A DNA stretch of 64,000 nt from an uncultured Actinomycetes bacterium (lineage in GTDB: Bacteria > Actinomycetota > Acidimicrobiia > Acidimicrobiales > RAAP-2): contig CAITNF010000004.1 of assembly GCA_903893745.1 (NCBI GenBank), forward strand, positions 186,001 through 250,000, written 5' to 3'. The notes beneath the pieces were generated by a model that was given only the letters and a program-made list of their open reading frames with translations, ran no database searches and had not been told where the DNA came from. Position numbers and translations under genes: made by a program. The first letter of the stretch is position 1; every line of letters begins with the position of its first letter. This document shows positions 7,485-16,603 of the stretch, one piece after another.

Positions 7485-8530
7485 GACAACCAGAGTTTCA
7501 GCACGCGGGCGAATTCATCGAGCTCCGATTCTGTGACAAATTCGTCGGCTCGGTGAGCTAGTAGTGGATCTCCCGCACCGAAGTTAGTAGCGGGCACTCC
7601 GCGCTCTCCAAAAGTTGCCACGTCAGTCCAACCCACTTTGCCTCGTGCTGGTTGCCCAGTGAGTTGCACCAGCTTTGCCAGTCGCTCATTCGAGAGTGCG
7701 GGAGCCGCAGCCGGCGCCCAGTCAACCACGGTCAACTCATCAGTCGCTTCGAGTTGACCGCTCACTAACGACCGAACGCTTGCGAACGCTTCGTCGAGCG
7801 TTCGGTCGGGCGCAACTCGGTGGTTCAAGGTGCAGCGCACCTCATCGGGCACGACGTTGGCCGCTATCCCTCCCTCAATCAGGACGGCCTGAAGTTGCTC
7901 GGTGTAGGTAACACCGTCGATCGTGACCACTCGTGGCTCGTACGCGGCAATGGTGTTCAGCACGGGCCCGAGTCGGTGAAGCGCGTTACGACCCGTAAAC
8001 GGTCGAGCGGTGTGGGCGCGCTGGCCCCGAAGAACTAGTTCGAGTCGAAGGGTTCCCTGGCATCCCGCCTCAACCACACCTCCAGTTGGTTCAGCCAGTA
8101 CTGCCACGTCCGCTACCAGCAGGTCCGGTCGCAATTCAGCAATTTCCAGTAGTCCCGACTCACTACGGACAATCTCTTCTCGAGCGTAAAAAACCCACGT
8201 GACGTCAACGCTGCGCTCCACTGGATCAGTGGCCAGCTCAATCATGACGGCGAGCGAGCCTTTCATATCGCACGCCCCCACACCCTCGAGGCGGTCACCC
8301 ACTACTTTGGCGAGCGCAGCATCACCCGGGACCGTATCGAGATGGCCCGCGACAATCACGCGATGGGCGCGATTATTTGAAGTCCGTGCCACCACGTTGT
8401 CACCAATTCGCACAACTTCGAGGGCTCCGTTCTTAGCGAGTGCGGATTCCACCGCACTCGCTAAGCGCGACTCGTCACGACTTACCGAACTGACCGCCAC
8501 GAGTGCGAGCGCGTCGTCGAGACGACTCAC
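7481..8530 (-). CDS. dapE: Succinyl-diaminopimelate desuccinylase
   Basis: A 349-residue M20-family metallohydrolase that removes succinate from N-succinyl-LL-diaminopimelate, giving LL-DAP for lysine and peptidoglycan. Metal-site motifs are seen: A-G-H-L-D-T-V-P near residue 61, G-V-G-A-C-D-M-K-G near 87, Y-A-R-E-E-I near 115 (catalytic Glu) and L-A-E-P-T-G-G near 145. It is the short actinobacterial type. The start is GTG 8530, overlapping the dapD stop by four bases (GTGA). Because dapD, which makes the upstream intermediate, is directly coupled to it, the DapE assignment is favoured over a generic M20 peptidase. Confidence 0.9.
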   Translation of the reverse strand: MSRLDDALALVAVSSVSRDESRLASAVESALAKNGALEVVRIGDNVVARTSNNRAHRVIVAGHLDTVPGDAALAKVVGDRLEGVGACDMKGSLAVMIELATDPVERSVDVTWVFYAREEIVRSESGLLEIAELRPDLLVADVAVLAEPTGGVVEAGCQGTLRLELVLRGQRAHTARPFTGRNALHRLGPVLNTIAAYEPRVVTIDGVTYTEQLQAVLIEGGIAANVVPDEVRCTLNHRVAPDRTLDEAFASVRSLVSGQLEATDELTVVDWAPAAAPALSNERLAKLVQLTGQPARGKVGWTDVATFGERGVPATNFGAGDPLLAHRADEFVTESELDEFARVLKLWLS

Positions 8531-9351
8531 GTGGCAACACCATGGTCGCGAAGGAGATTATTGAGTGCCACCTTGTCGTGTCGCTCACCCTCTTGCATAC
8601 GACGGATGATCAAAACGCAGGGCAGGAAGAACTCGCCTCCCGGGTACTCCCGACGGCGCATTGATGAAACCGCCACGCAGTAGTCCGGCACGTAACCACG
8701 TGAAATCTCTTCGCCGGTTTCGGCGTCAATCACGGGAATCGAAGGATTCAAGATGGTCCCCGCGCCGAGCACTGATCCGCGGCCCACTCGCGCACCTTCC
8801 ACCACCATGCACCGACTGCCAATAAAGGCGTCATCTTCGATGACCACGGGCACGGCGTTGGCGGGCTCGAGGACTCCCCCGATACCCACTCCACCAGCGA
8901 GGTGCACGTTGGCGCCGATTTGAGCGCAGCTGCCCACGGTGGCCCACGTATCAACCATGGTGTTCGAGCCAACCCACGCCCCGATATTCACGTAACTCGG
9001 CATCAAGATGACACCGGGCGCGAGGTAACTTCCTCGTCGAGCCGACGCCCCCGGCACGACGCGCACGCCGCGTCGTTCGTAGTCGCGCTTCAGTTCCAAC
9101 TTGTCCAAGTACTCAAATGGTCCCACTTCAACCATCTCGAGACCGCGCAAACGAAAGAGCAGCATGATTGCCTGTTTTACCCACTCGTTCACGACGACCT
9201 CACCGTTGGCCGCAAAATCGACCACGCGCACCTGGCCATCGTCGAGTTTTGTTATGACCAGTTCGACGTCGCGTCGCGCTTCGTGATGATCGGGAGTCAT
9301 CTCGCCAATCTGGTCAAACCATGTGCCAATGCGACTTTCGAGTGAACTCAT
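8527..9351 (-). CDS. dapD: Tetrahydrodipicolinate N-succinyltransferase
   Basis: A 274-residue acyltransferase that adds succinyl from succinyl-CoA to tetrahydrodipicolinate. The N-terminal helical part (W-V-K-Q-A-I-M-L-L-F-R-L near 58-70) and the central left-handed beta-helix (hexapeptide repeats from about 110 to 220, including G-A-W-V-G-S-N-T-M-V-D-T-W-A-T-V-G-S) look like the Gram-negative DapD (E. coli protein also 274 residues), not the longer mycobacterial form. ATG 9351 is preceded by TACGCT with six bases between, suggesting a leaderless transcript. It is followed by dapE with a four-base overlap. Confidence 0.93.
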   Translation of the reverse strand: MSSLESRIGTWFDQIGEMTPDHHEARRDVELVITKLDDGQVRVVDFAANGEVVVNEWVKQAIMLLFRLRGLEMVEVGPFEYLDKLELKRDYERRGVRVVPGASARRGSYLAPGVILMPSYVNIGAWVGSNTMVDTWATVGSCAQIGANVHLAGGVGIGGVLEPANAVPVVIEDDAFIGSRCMVVEGARVGRGSVLGAGTILNPSIPVIDAETGEEISRGYVPDYCVAVSSMRRREYPGGEFFLPCVLIIRRMQEGERHDKVALNNLLRDHGVAT

Positions 9352-9357
9352 TGTTCC

Positions 9358-9363
9358 AGCGTA
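9358..9363 (-). promoter_or_regulatory. -10 element TACGCT, leaderless start of dapD
   Basis: TACGCT on the minus strand, then six bases, then the dapD ATG; no Shine-Dalgarno is visible. This would let dapDE be transcribed apart from dapC upstream. Confidence 0.5.
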
Positions 9364-9372
9364 CCGGTGACG

Positions 9373-10476
9373 TCAGTGCGAGCGCAGCCGCGAAGCCGCC
9401 AGACTTAACCGTTCAGTCGGTTGTACGACGGCCACTCGTGCGTAGGCCGCACCGGCTGGTCCGTAGAGGTCACCCGGACTGACAATCAGCCCTGACACCT
9501 CCGCGAGCAACGTGGCCAAAGCCCAGCCGTCCATACCTTCCTTCGAGCACCACAGGTAGAACGATCCATCGGGAAATGGAGCATCCACGCCGAACTCATT
9601 GAGCGCCGAACCAATCAGCTCCAGCCGTTCGCGGTAGATGGATCGCTGCACTTCAACATGGTCGTCGTCGCCGTACGCGACGGCCACCGCAGCCTGTACC
9701 GGACCCGGGACCATGAAACCCGCGTGCTGACGCACCGATCGCAAGAACTCGACGGTGTCCGAGTCACCGGCGTAAAAGCCCGCTCGAAGACCCGCCAGAT
9801 TAGACCGCTTGGAAATGGAGTGCACGGCTATGACGCCCTCGGAACCGTGTTCAAGAATTGTTCGAGGACGGCCATTCCACGTGAACTCGGCGTAGCATTC
9901 ATCGCTCGCCACCAGTACACCGTGTCGACGCCCCCAGTGAGCGACTGTTTCAAGATCGTCCAGTGCACCAGTGGGGTTCGACGGCGAGTTTGACCACAGC
10001 ACGAGTGCTCGGGCGACGTCGGTGGGATTGATGGAGTCCAGGTCGAGGCGTCCATTAACCATTGTGACGGGAACGGCTCGCAGTCGCGAAAGCGTCGCGC
10101 CCATGGCGTACGTCGGATAGCTGATCTGCGGGTACAGCACCGTGTCGCGTTCGGGGCTCCGCAGGTGTAAATAGCCCGCGAGCGTACCCACAAACTCCTT
10201 AGTGCCGACACAAGCGGCTACTGAATCATGCGAAAGAGCAACATCGAAGCGCCGCTGCATCCAGGCCGCGCACGCTGCTCGGTAGTCGGGCGACCCCGCC
10301 GAAGCTGGGTAGCCACGATCCCCGATGGCTCGCGCTAGTTCTTCGACAACGGCTGGTGGCGGAGCGTCAACGGGCGTGCCAATAGAACAGTCAATCGCCC
10401 CGCCCTCGTGCTGGCTCGCGCGTGCGCGTAGTCCATCAAGTCGTTCGTAGGGATAGGGCGGAGGAACGAAACTCAC
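9373..10476 (-). CDS. dapC: Succinyldiaminopimelate aminotransferase
   Basis: A 367-residue fold-type I PLP aminotransferase that makes N-succinyl-LL-DAP from N-succinyl-2-amino-6-ketopimelate using glutamate. The PLP lysine lies in S-I-S-K-R-S-N-L-A-G near residue 222, with the N-S-P-S-N-P-T-G motif near 160 and A-S-D-E-C-Y-A-E-F near 190. I place the start at GTG 10476 (M-S-F-V-P-P-P-Y-P-Y), which overlaps the hflX stop by four bases; an ATG 15 bases further up would overlap more. Position between dapF/hflX and dapDE supports the dapC role over other aminotransferases with the same fold. Confidence 0.87.
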   Translation of the reverse strand: MSFVPPPYPYERLDGLRARASQHEGGAIDCSIGTPVDAPPPAVVEELARAIGDRGYPASAGSPDYRAACAAWMQRRFDVALSHDSVAACVGTKEFVGTLAGYLHLRSPERDTVLYPQISYPTYAMGATLSRLRAVPVTMVNGRLDLDSINPTDVARALVLWSNSPSNPTGALDDLETVAHWGRRHGVLVASDECYAEFTWNGRPRTILEHGSEGVIAVHSISKRSNLAGLRAGFYAGDSDTVEFLRSVRQHAGFMVPGPVQAAVAVAYGDDDHVEVQRSIYRERLELIGSALNEFGVDAPFPDGSFYLWCSKEGMDGWALATLLAEVSGLIVSPGDLYGPAGAAYARVAVVQPTERLSLAASRLRSH

Positions 10477-11753
10477 GCAACCACCTTCCACTCACTAAAC
10501 CTGGCCGCTCCCACCGAATCGAGCACCACCCGGAGTTCAACGTACTCATCACCCATGGTCGTATCGAGAACTTCACCTTCACGGTGCGCCGCCGCCAAAA
10601 GGTCACCGCGATCGAGTGGCAGATGCAAGGTAACCACGCGGTCGTGGGTGCGCAGTTGCTCACCAATTGTCGTAATCACTTCGTCAATATTCAACCCCGT
10701 GAGCGCCGACGCCCATACGCTTCCTTCGTAGAGCTTGCTCAAATCTCGAGCTCTCGATCCCACCACGTCGGCCTTATTGAACACCAAGAGTTCGGGCACG
10801 TGGTCGGCGCCAATTTCTGTCAACACTTCACGGACCGCCGAAATCTGTAGCTCAGCGTCTTCGCTGGCGCCGTCGACCACGTGGACCAGCAAGTCCGCCA
10901 GTTGCACGGACTTCAAGGTACTCATGAAGGCCTGGATTAGGTCGTGGGGCAGATTAGAGATGAAGCCAACAGTGTCGGTAAAAAGGATGGTCTCACCACC
11001 GGGCAATTGACGCTGACGGGTGCGCGGGTCAAGGGTGGCGAAGAGACGATTCTCTGTCACGACGTCGGCTCCCGTGAGTACGTTCAGCATCGACGACTTC
11101 CCGGCGTTCGTGTAGCCGACCAAGGTCACTTCACGGTGACGACCGCGCTCGCGGCCCTGGCGCTGTACGTTACGCGTGCGGTCAATCTCTTTTAGTTCAC
11201 GTCGAATGTGGTGAATTCGCTGCACCAGACGGCGCCGGTCCACCTCCAACTGAGTCTCACCTGGTCCACGAGTTCCGATACCACCGGCCTGCTGGGAGAG
11301 TGAACCACTCACTCGACGAAGACGCGGTAGTCGGTACTGCAGAAGCGCCAGCTCGACTTGGGCCTTACCTTCGGGAGTTCTCGCATTTTGAGCGAAGATG
11401 TCGAGAATTACTGCCGTGCGGTCAATCGCGGTACGCCCGAGAATTTTTTCAAGGTTTCGTTGCTGGGCTGGCGAGAGATTGTGTTCAAAAACCACGGTGT
11501 CGGAGTCAACGGCCAGGCAGATCTCTCGTAACTCTTGTACCTTGCCCGAACCAACAAACGTGGCCGGGTCGGGTGCGTCGCGGCGTTGAATCACTCGCGC
11601 TGCCACGTCGGCACCGGCCGTGTCGACAAGAAGTGCCAACTCGTCGAGCTGTCGATCGAGTTCCTCAGCACTCACGCCAGGAAACAAGACACCGACCAGC
11701 ACAATTTTTTCCCGAAATTCTCGAGTGATCAGTGTGTCAGGAATGTAGGTCAC
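10473..11753 (-). CDS. hflX: Ribosome-associated GTPase HflX
   Basis: A GTPase of about 426 residues that binds the 50S subunit and is known in other bacteria to split or rescue stalled ribosomes. The HflX-specific N-terminal domain (F-V-G-S-G-K-V-Q-E-L near residue 67) and the helical linker rich in Arg precede the G domain: G1 G-Y-T-N-A-G-K-S-S near 203, G3 D-T-V-G-F near 250 and G4 N-K-A-D near 318. The start is probably GTG 11753, which overlaps the dapF stop by four bases; another GTG at 11765 is possible. It is embedded among dap genes, so it is co-transcribed with lysine biosynthesis. Confidence 0.92.
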   Translation of the reverse strand: MTYIPDTLITREFREKIVLVGVLFPGVSAEELDRQLDELALLVDTAGADVAARVIQRRDAPDPATFVGSGKVQELREICLAVDSDTVVFEHNLSPAQQRNLEKILGRTAIDRTAVILDIFAQNARTPEGKAQVELALLQYRLPRLRRVSGSLSQQAGGIGTRGPGETQLEVDRRRLVQRIHHIRRELKEIDRTRNVQRQGRERGRHREVTLVGYTNAGKSSMLNVLTGADVVTENRLFATLDPRTRQRQLPGGETILFTDTVGFISNLPHDLIQAFMSTLKSVQLADLLVHVVDGASEDAELQISAVREVLTEIGADHVPELLVFNKADVVGSRARDLSKLYEGSVWASALTGLNIDEVITTIGEQLRTHDRVVTLHLPLDRGDLLAAAHREGEVLDTTMGDEYVELRVVLDSVGAARFSEWKVVA

Positions 11754-12526
11754 TCCGTCGGCCACTCCACGTCATCAACGTACTCAAAGGGTCCGCTCAA
11801 TGTGGCGTCGAACGCACTGTTGAGCTCGACGTGCAAGGTGCCTCCAGGGTTATCAACCGCGACGTTGTTACCCACCAGACCCAAGCGGTGCAAAACAGCT
11901 ACCGACGCACACGAGCCCGTCCCGCAGGCCGCGGTCCAGCCAACGCCGCGCTCAATAACGCGCAAGACAATGTGTTGCGAATCGATGACTCTGACGAACT
12001 CAACGTTGGCACCGCCCATCATCGTGGCCCACTGCTCGGCGTGGACTTCTCGCTCGGCGTCAGTCCACGCCGCATCATCAGCGACCACCACGTGCGGATT
12101 GCCAACTTGGGCGGTCCCGAGCGTTCCCGCGAGCACTTCGCCGAGCGTGACGTGCCCCATCGCTACGCTGGCTGAGCCTTTGGTGAGTCCTTCGCTGGCC
12201 GTCAGGGTCACCGTGCGAAGTCCGGCACCAGTTTGAACCTCGAGGGAGGTCCAACTGGCGTTGGTGGACCGACGTACGGCTCCAGCCAGGCAGCGAATAC
12301 CGTTACCCGACATCTCCGCAATCGATCCATCGGCGTTATATAAAACCATCGCCACGGGAGTATCCAGTGTGGCGATGATCACGCCATCGGCACCGATGCC
12401 TGAGGTCCGGTCACAGATTGCGCGGACTCGTTCAGGTGTCCACCAAGGAGCCTCGTCAGGCTGATTGACCTCGACGAGAAAATCGTTTCTCGCGCCGTGC
12501 CATTTCTGGAGATTTCGTTGTGCCAC
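11750..12526 (-). CDS. dapF: Diaminopimelate epimerase
   Basis: A 258-residue epimerase converting LL- to meso-diaminopimelate, the form used for lysine and peptidoglycan cross-links. The two catalytic cysteines are in M-S-G-N-G-I-R-C-L-A (near residue 78) and A-A-C-G-T-G-S-C-A (near 205), in the two mirror-image halves typical of the family. GTG start six bases after the miaA stop. It lies in a miaB-miaA-dapF-hflX-dapC string with overlaps at each later junction. Confidence 0.95.
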   Translation of the reverse strand: MAQRNLQKWHGARNDFLVEVNQPDEAPWWTPERVRAICDRTSGIGADGVIIATLDTPVAMVLYNADGSIAEMSGNGIRCLAGAVRRSTNASWTSLEVQTGAGLRTVTLTASEGLTKGSASVAMGHVTLGEVLAGTLGTAQVGNPHVVVADDAAWTDAEREVHAEQWATMMGGANVEFVRVIDSQHIVLRVIERGVGWTAACGTGSCASVAVLHRLGLVGNNVAVDNPGGTLHVELNSAFDATLSGPFEYVDDVEWPTE

Positions 12527-12532
12527 TAGCGC

Positions 12533-13471
12533 CTAGTCTCGCACGAACCCGTCGGGGCTGTTCAGCACCTCTCGAATTCGAAGTCCGGCCGCCGAGGCCT
12601 CATCGAACCATTCGATTCTTGGATCGCGCTGAAACCATGAGCGCTGGCGACGGGCCAGGCGTCGACTCTGGACAATGGCGTCGCTGATGCACTGTTCCAG
12701 GGGGGCATCCTCTTCGACGTAACGCAGGAGTTCACGGTAACCAACGGCCTGACGGGCCGTACGGCTAAGTCCTCCCGGCAGTGCCGCGAGCGTCGCAACT
12801 TCGTCGACCAATCCTTGGTCAATCCACGAACGAAAGCGCTCCTCAATCTGCACATCGAGCGTCTCAAAATCGCGTCGGAGTCCCACTTGCACGACCCGAA
12901 CGGGGCCGTACGAGCGAAGTCCGGCGCCGAACGACGAGAACGGACGTCCACTGCCAAGACAGACTTCGAGTGCACGCACCACGCGTCGAGCGTTCGTGGA
13001 CTCCATCCGACTAGCCCCAAGTGGATCAAGTTGCCCAAGTTCCTCGTAGAGCGCGGCCAAGTCGTCGGGCAGTCGCGCCTCGAGTGCACTGCGGACCTCA
13101 GGGAACTGACCCGGTATGTCAAAGTTGTCGAGTACGGCGCGACCGTACAGTCCCGTACCGCCCACGTAGAGCACGGCGCCGCCCTCGTCCCAGACCTCCG
13201 CCACCGCCGCTCGGGCGGCGTGTTGAAATTGGGCCACCGTAAATTCACTGTTCGCGTCGACCAGATCCAAGAGGTGGTACGCAACTTCACCTCGTTGCTC
13301 CAGCGTTGGTTTGGCGGTACCTAAATCCATTCCTCGGTAGACGGTCATCGCGTCAACGGCAAGAATTTGGATATCACCACGACTCTGGAGTGCCACCTCG
13401 TGGGCCAGTGCGGACTTGCCTGATGCGGTTGCTCCCACCAACGCCACGGCCATGCCGCCGTGATTCATCAC
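12533..13471 (-). CDS. miaA: tRNA dimethylallyltransferase MiaA
   Basis: A 312-residue isopentenyltransferase that adds a dimethylallyl group to A37 of tRNAs reading U-starting codons. The P-loop G-A-T-A-S-G-K-S near residue 13 and the D-A-M-T-V-Y-R-G-M-D-L-G-T-A-K-P motif near 40 are seen, with the R-x-x-R-x-x-E-V specificity segment around 165. The start is ambiguous: ATGATGA at the miaB stop offers ATG 13471 or 13468. Its product is the substrate of MiaB, encoded immediately upstream, so the pair forms a two-step tRNA-modification unit (i6A37 to ms2i6A37). Confidence 0.94.
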   Translation of the reverse strand: MMNHGGMAVALVGATASGKSALAHEVALQSRGDIQILAVDAMTVYRGMDLGTAKPTLEQRGEVAYHLLDLVDANSEFTVAQFQHAARAAVAEVWDEGGAVLYVGGTGLYGRAVLDNFDIPGQFPEVRSALEARLPDDLAALYEELGQLDPLGASRMESTNARRVVRALEVCLGSGRPFSSFGAGLRSYGPVRVVQVGLRRDFETLDVQIEERFRSWIDQGLVDEVATLAALPGGLSRTARQAVGYRELLRYVEEDAPLEQCISDAIVQSRRLARRQRSWFQRDPRIEWFDEASAAGLRIREVLNSPDGFVRD

Positions 13472-14862
13472 GAGCTGAGAAGGGGAATTCTAATTTTGTG
13501 ACGAGGGGCTCGAAGTACCGACGTCAGTTCACCCAGCAAGTGATACGGCGCACCGTGTTGGACGACGACCTCGACCAGGGTTCCCGGACGCTCCGCGGCT
13601 GCGCTGCGCCCGAAGTGGATTAGTTTTCCCTGGCGAGTGCGTCCCGAAAGCATTTGATCATTGCGACGTGAGGGACCTTCGACGATCACTTCTTCAACTC
13701 GACCCTCACGCGCCTCGTGCTTAAGCAACGCACTGCGGTCGAGAACTTGCTTCAAGCGAGCGAATCGGTCCTTCACCACGTCAGAGGCGACAAACTCATC
13801 AACCATTGAGGCGGCCCGTGTGCCCTCGCGCGGCGAGAAGATGAACGTATAGGTCGAATCAAATTCCGCTCGAGCGACGACGTCCAGCGTTTCGTCGAAC
13901 TCCTCATCAGTCTCACCGGGAAAGCCCACAATCAGGTCGGTGGAAACGTGCAGATCGTCAATTGCCTCTCGGGCACTAGCGAGTTTGTCAAGGTAGCGCT
14001 GCGCGCTGTAGCCCCTTCGCATGGCCGATAAAACGCGGTCTGATCCCGATTGCAGTGGCAGGTGTAGCTGAGGGCAGACGTTGGGTGTTTCGGCCATGGC
14101 GGCGATGGTCTCCGCGCGAAGGTCCTTGGGATGCGGGCTCGTAAAGCGAACTCGCTCCAAGCCGTCCACCTCACCGAGTGCGCGCAGCAGTTCGGCAAAG
14201 AGTGGTCCTCGCTGGGTGATGTCGCGGCCATACGAGTTCACGTTTTGTCCCAGTACGGTGATTTCGCTCACTCCCCTGTCGACCAGCATCCGCGCCTCTT
14301 CGAGCAGATCGTCGAAGGGACGGCTGATTTCTGCGCCACGAACTGAAGGCACGATGCAGTACGCGCAGGTGTTGTCACAGCCAGTTTGAATAGTCATCCA
14401 CGCCGCCCACGGCAACTCGCGCACCGCGTAGAGCGCGGGCGCCATGTCGCGACTGGCTTCGGGGTCCGGCGCATCGCGCACGTCGACAATCGGCCCTTCG
14501 AGGCGCGCGCGCGTCAGCAACGCGGGGGCGCTGGCGAGATTGTGCGTGCCAAAGACGACGTCCACCCAGTTCGCGCGCTCGAGGATTTCGCCGCGATCTT
14601 TTTGAGCCATGCACCCACCGACGGCGATCTGCATGTCGGGACGTGACTCCTTCAGGGCCTTTAGTTGGCCCAGCGCGCTGTAGAGCTTGAGGTCAGCGTT
14701 CTCTCGAATCGTGCACGTATTAAATACCACGACGTCGGGTTCCTCACCCGCTGGGGCCGCCACTAAACCATCAGCGACGAGCAGCCCCGCCAGACGCTCG
14801 GAGTCGTGCTCGTTCATCTGGCAGCCAAAGGTGCGAATGGAGAATGTTCGTGGTGCCGACAC
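13468..14862 (-). CDS. miaB: tRNA-2-methylthio-N6-dimethylallyladenosine synthase MiaB
   Basis: A 464-residue radical-SAM methylthiotransferase that adds the methylthio group to i6A37. The auxiliary [4Fe-4S] cluster cysteines are in T-F-G-C-Q-M-N (near 14), F-N-T-C-T-I-R-E-N (near 50) and G-G-C-M-A-Q-K (near 84). The radical-SAM CxxxCxxC motif is C-D-N-T-C-A-Y-C near 162, and a C-terminal TRAM domain ends the protein. GTG start; TAGGCT with a six-base spacer lies just upstream, so the mRNA is probably leaderless. It heads the miaB-miaA-dapF-hflX-dapC run. Confidence 0.95.
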   Translation of the reverse strand: MSAPRTFSIRTFGCQMNEHDSERLAGLLVADGLVAAPAGEEPDVVVFNTCTIRENADLKLYSALGQLKALKESRPDMQIAVGGCMAQKDRGEILERANWVDVVFGTHNLASAPALLTRARLEGPIVDVRDAPDPEASRDMAPALYAVRELPWAAWMTIQTGCDNTCAYCIVPSVRGAEISRPFDDLLEEARMLVDRGVSEITVLGQNVNSYGRDITQRGPLFAELLRALGEVDGLERVRFTSPHPKDLRAETIAAMAETPNVCPQLHLPLQSGSDRVLSAMRRGYSAQRYLDKLASAREAIDDLHVSTDLIVGFPGETDEEFDETLDVVARAEFDSTYTFIFSPREGTRAASMVDEFVASDVVKDRFARLKQVLDRSALLKHEAREGRVEEVIVEGPSRRNDQMLSGRTRQGKLIHFGRSAAAERPGTLVEVVVQHGAPYHLLGELTSVLRAPRHKIRIPLLSS

Positions 14863-14866
14863 GCAT

Positions 14867-15748
14867 CTAGCCTACCGAGTTGATCCGTTCGCCTTCCGCG
14901 TTGTCGAGCGTCACTCCCACCCCCGCCACCACGACGCAGAGCAGCCCTACGACGTCCCAAAACGTCATACGCTGCGCCAACAGCAGCCAGCCAAAAAAGA
15001 ACGCCACCGCCGGATCGAACGCGAGCAAGACGCTCACGATGGCTGGCTTTAGTATGCGCAACGCCTGCATCTCAGCCGCGTACCCCAAGGCAGTCGCCAT
15101 GAAACCAACTAGACCAATGCGCAGCAAAGTGTTCGGGTGACTAAGCAGAAATGGGGCTGTATGCACGGAGAACGGCAACGTGACTAACGCAGCAAGCGAC
15201 ATCGAAACGGCCAGACCATCAAAGCCCGTGCTCAATTTGCCCACGCGATGCGACGCAAAGGCGTACACGGCCCAGCCAGCACTCGCCCCCAACGCAAAAA
15301 TGATGCCCAGCAGATTGAGGGTGCCGCCGGGGCGAGCCAGCGCCACCACGCCCAAACCCGCCATCAGTACGAACACCAAATGACGCCATGATCGCTTGCC
15401 GAGCGCGGCCACGAGGAACGGACCCAGATACTCAATCGCGACCGCTCCACCCAAAGGAATTCTGGAGATGGCTTGGTAGAAACACATGTTCATGAAGGCC
15501 ATGGCCACACCAAGAATTAATGCGCCCAACCACTGTTCGCGCGACCACAGTCGGAGCCGAGGGCGAGAAAAAGCTAACAGCACTATGGCACCCGACAGAA
15601 ATCGCCATCCACTCGTCGCGGGTGGACCAATCGCCGCGAATACTGGTATCACCAGAGCGGCCGACCACTGAACAAGACCTGCTCCAGTGATGACGAGTCC
15701 AGCACCCACCATCGAGTTCGCGTGCAGCACCTCTCGCGGACGACTCAA
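14867..15748 (-). CDS. EamA/DMT-family exporter, RhtA-like
   Basis: A 293-residue protein with about ten transmembrane helices made of two EamA repeats. Its length and segments such as G-P-P-A-T-S-G-W-R-F-L-S-G, the S-R-E-Q-W loop and P-L-G-G-A-V-A-I-E-Y-L-G-P-F resemble RhtA, the threonine/homoserine exporter of E. coli (295 residues). Its start overlaps the stop of thrB (homoserine kinase) by four bases, which supports a role in exporting homoserine or threonine and relieving their build-up. DMT transporters vary widely in substrate, so this is inference from similarity and context. The miaB promoter overlaps its 3' end. Confidence 0.75.
   Translation of the reverse strand: MSRPREVLHANSMVGAGLVITGAGLVQWSAALVIPVFAAIGPPATSGWRFLSGAIVLLAFSRPRLRLWSREQWLGALILGVAMAFMNMCFYQAISRIPLGGAVAIEYLGPFLVAALGKRSWRHLVFVLMAGLGVVALARPGGTLNLLGIIFALGASAGWAVYAFASHRVGKLSTGFDGLAVSMSLAALVTLPFSVHTAPFLLSHPNTLLRIGLVGFMATALGYAAEMQALRILKPAIVSVLLAFDPAVAFFFGWLLLAQRMTFWDVVGLLCVVVAGVGVTLDNAEGERINSVG
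14869..14874 (-). promoter_or_regulatory. -10 element TAGGCT, leaderless start of miaB
   Basis: TAGGCT, six bases, then the miaB GTG at 14862. It overlaps the last bases of the RhtA-like gene, marking a new transcription unit for miaB-miaA-dapF-hflX-dapC. Confidence 0.5.
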
Positions 15749-16599
15749 CGAACAACCAGGCCAGTGCGATCAGCACTCAACGCGCCAACCGTTGCGGCAA
15801 TACTCCGACGATCAAGAAATTCTCGCACCGTGCGCACGACTTCTTCAGCTCGCTCCGCCGTCGTCAGACCGAGCATCGTCGAACCCGCCCCCGACCAACA
15901 CGATCCGGCACAACCAGCACGACGTAGCTCGTCCAGTAGCGGTTGGGCGAAGGGCAAGAGCTCCATCCGATACGGCTGGTGTAGGTAATCATCCATCGCC
16001 GAGGACGCAAAGGCCCGATGGTCGGCGAGTCCGGCCAGCAGCAGCCCGAACGAATTCAGATTATGGACCGCGTCCGCGTGAGCAATGGTCGCGGGCAGTA
16101 CGCGTCGAGCGTCAGCGGTCGCGAGCTCCTCGGCTGGAACGACCACCACGAACTGCCACGCACTATCAAGGGGCATTGGCCGCGCGATGATGCCGTCTCG
16201 TTCGTGCACGCTCGCAACCACGAGGCCACCCAGTAGTGAGGCCGCAGCGTTCTCGGCGTGACCATCGACGCGGGTTGCGACGACCAGAGCCTCGTCTCGC
16301 GACGCGCCCGCGGCCGCGGCCGCGGCCAGAGCCAGAGCCGCTGAGGAACCCAGCCCTCTCGATAGTGGAATGGCCGAATTCACGTGAATCGAAAAATTCC
16401 AGTGACCCAACACGTCGGCTGCAACGACCGCCCCCAAATGTTGCTCGTTGTCGAAGTCACCCGCGCCAAAACCTTCGCTGGTGATACGAAACGAATCAGC
16501 CATCTCAATTGAGACTTCTACGTAGAGTTCGAGGGCTACCGCAATCGTGTCAAAGCCGGGCCCGAGATTGGCCGAACTGGCTGGAGCGCGCGCGAACAT
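15745..16599 (-). CDS. thrB: Homoserine kinase
   Basis: A 284-residue GHMP-family kinase that phosphorylates homoserine with ATP on the way to threonine. Motif 1 is A-P-A-S-S-A-N-L-G-P-G-F-D (residues 5-17), the ATP loop is P-L-S-R-G-L-G-S-S-A-A near 80, and motif 3 is G-C-A-G-S-C-W-S-G-A-G-S-T near 225. Threonine and DAP pathways share aspartate semialdehyde, so the location beside dap genes fits. The ATG is preceded by TACGCT six bases away, overlapping the dacA stop region; it may therefore have its own leaderless promoter. It is coupled to the RhtA-like exporter. Confidence 0.92.
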   Translation of the reverse strand: MFARAPASSANLGPGFDTIAVALELYVEVSIEMADSFRITSEGFGAGDFDNEQHLGAVVAADVLGHWNFSIHVNSAIPLSRGLGSSAALALAAAAAAGASRDEALVVATRVDGHAENAAASLLGGLVVASVHERDGIIARPMPLDSAWQFVVVVPAEELATADARRVLPATIAHADAVHNLNSFGLLLAGLADHRAFASSAMDDYLHQPYRMELLPFAQPLLDELRRAGCAGSCWSGAGSTMLGLTTAERAEEVVRTVREFLDRRSIAATVGALSADRTGLVVR

Positions 16600-16603
16600 A
16601 GTG

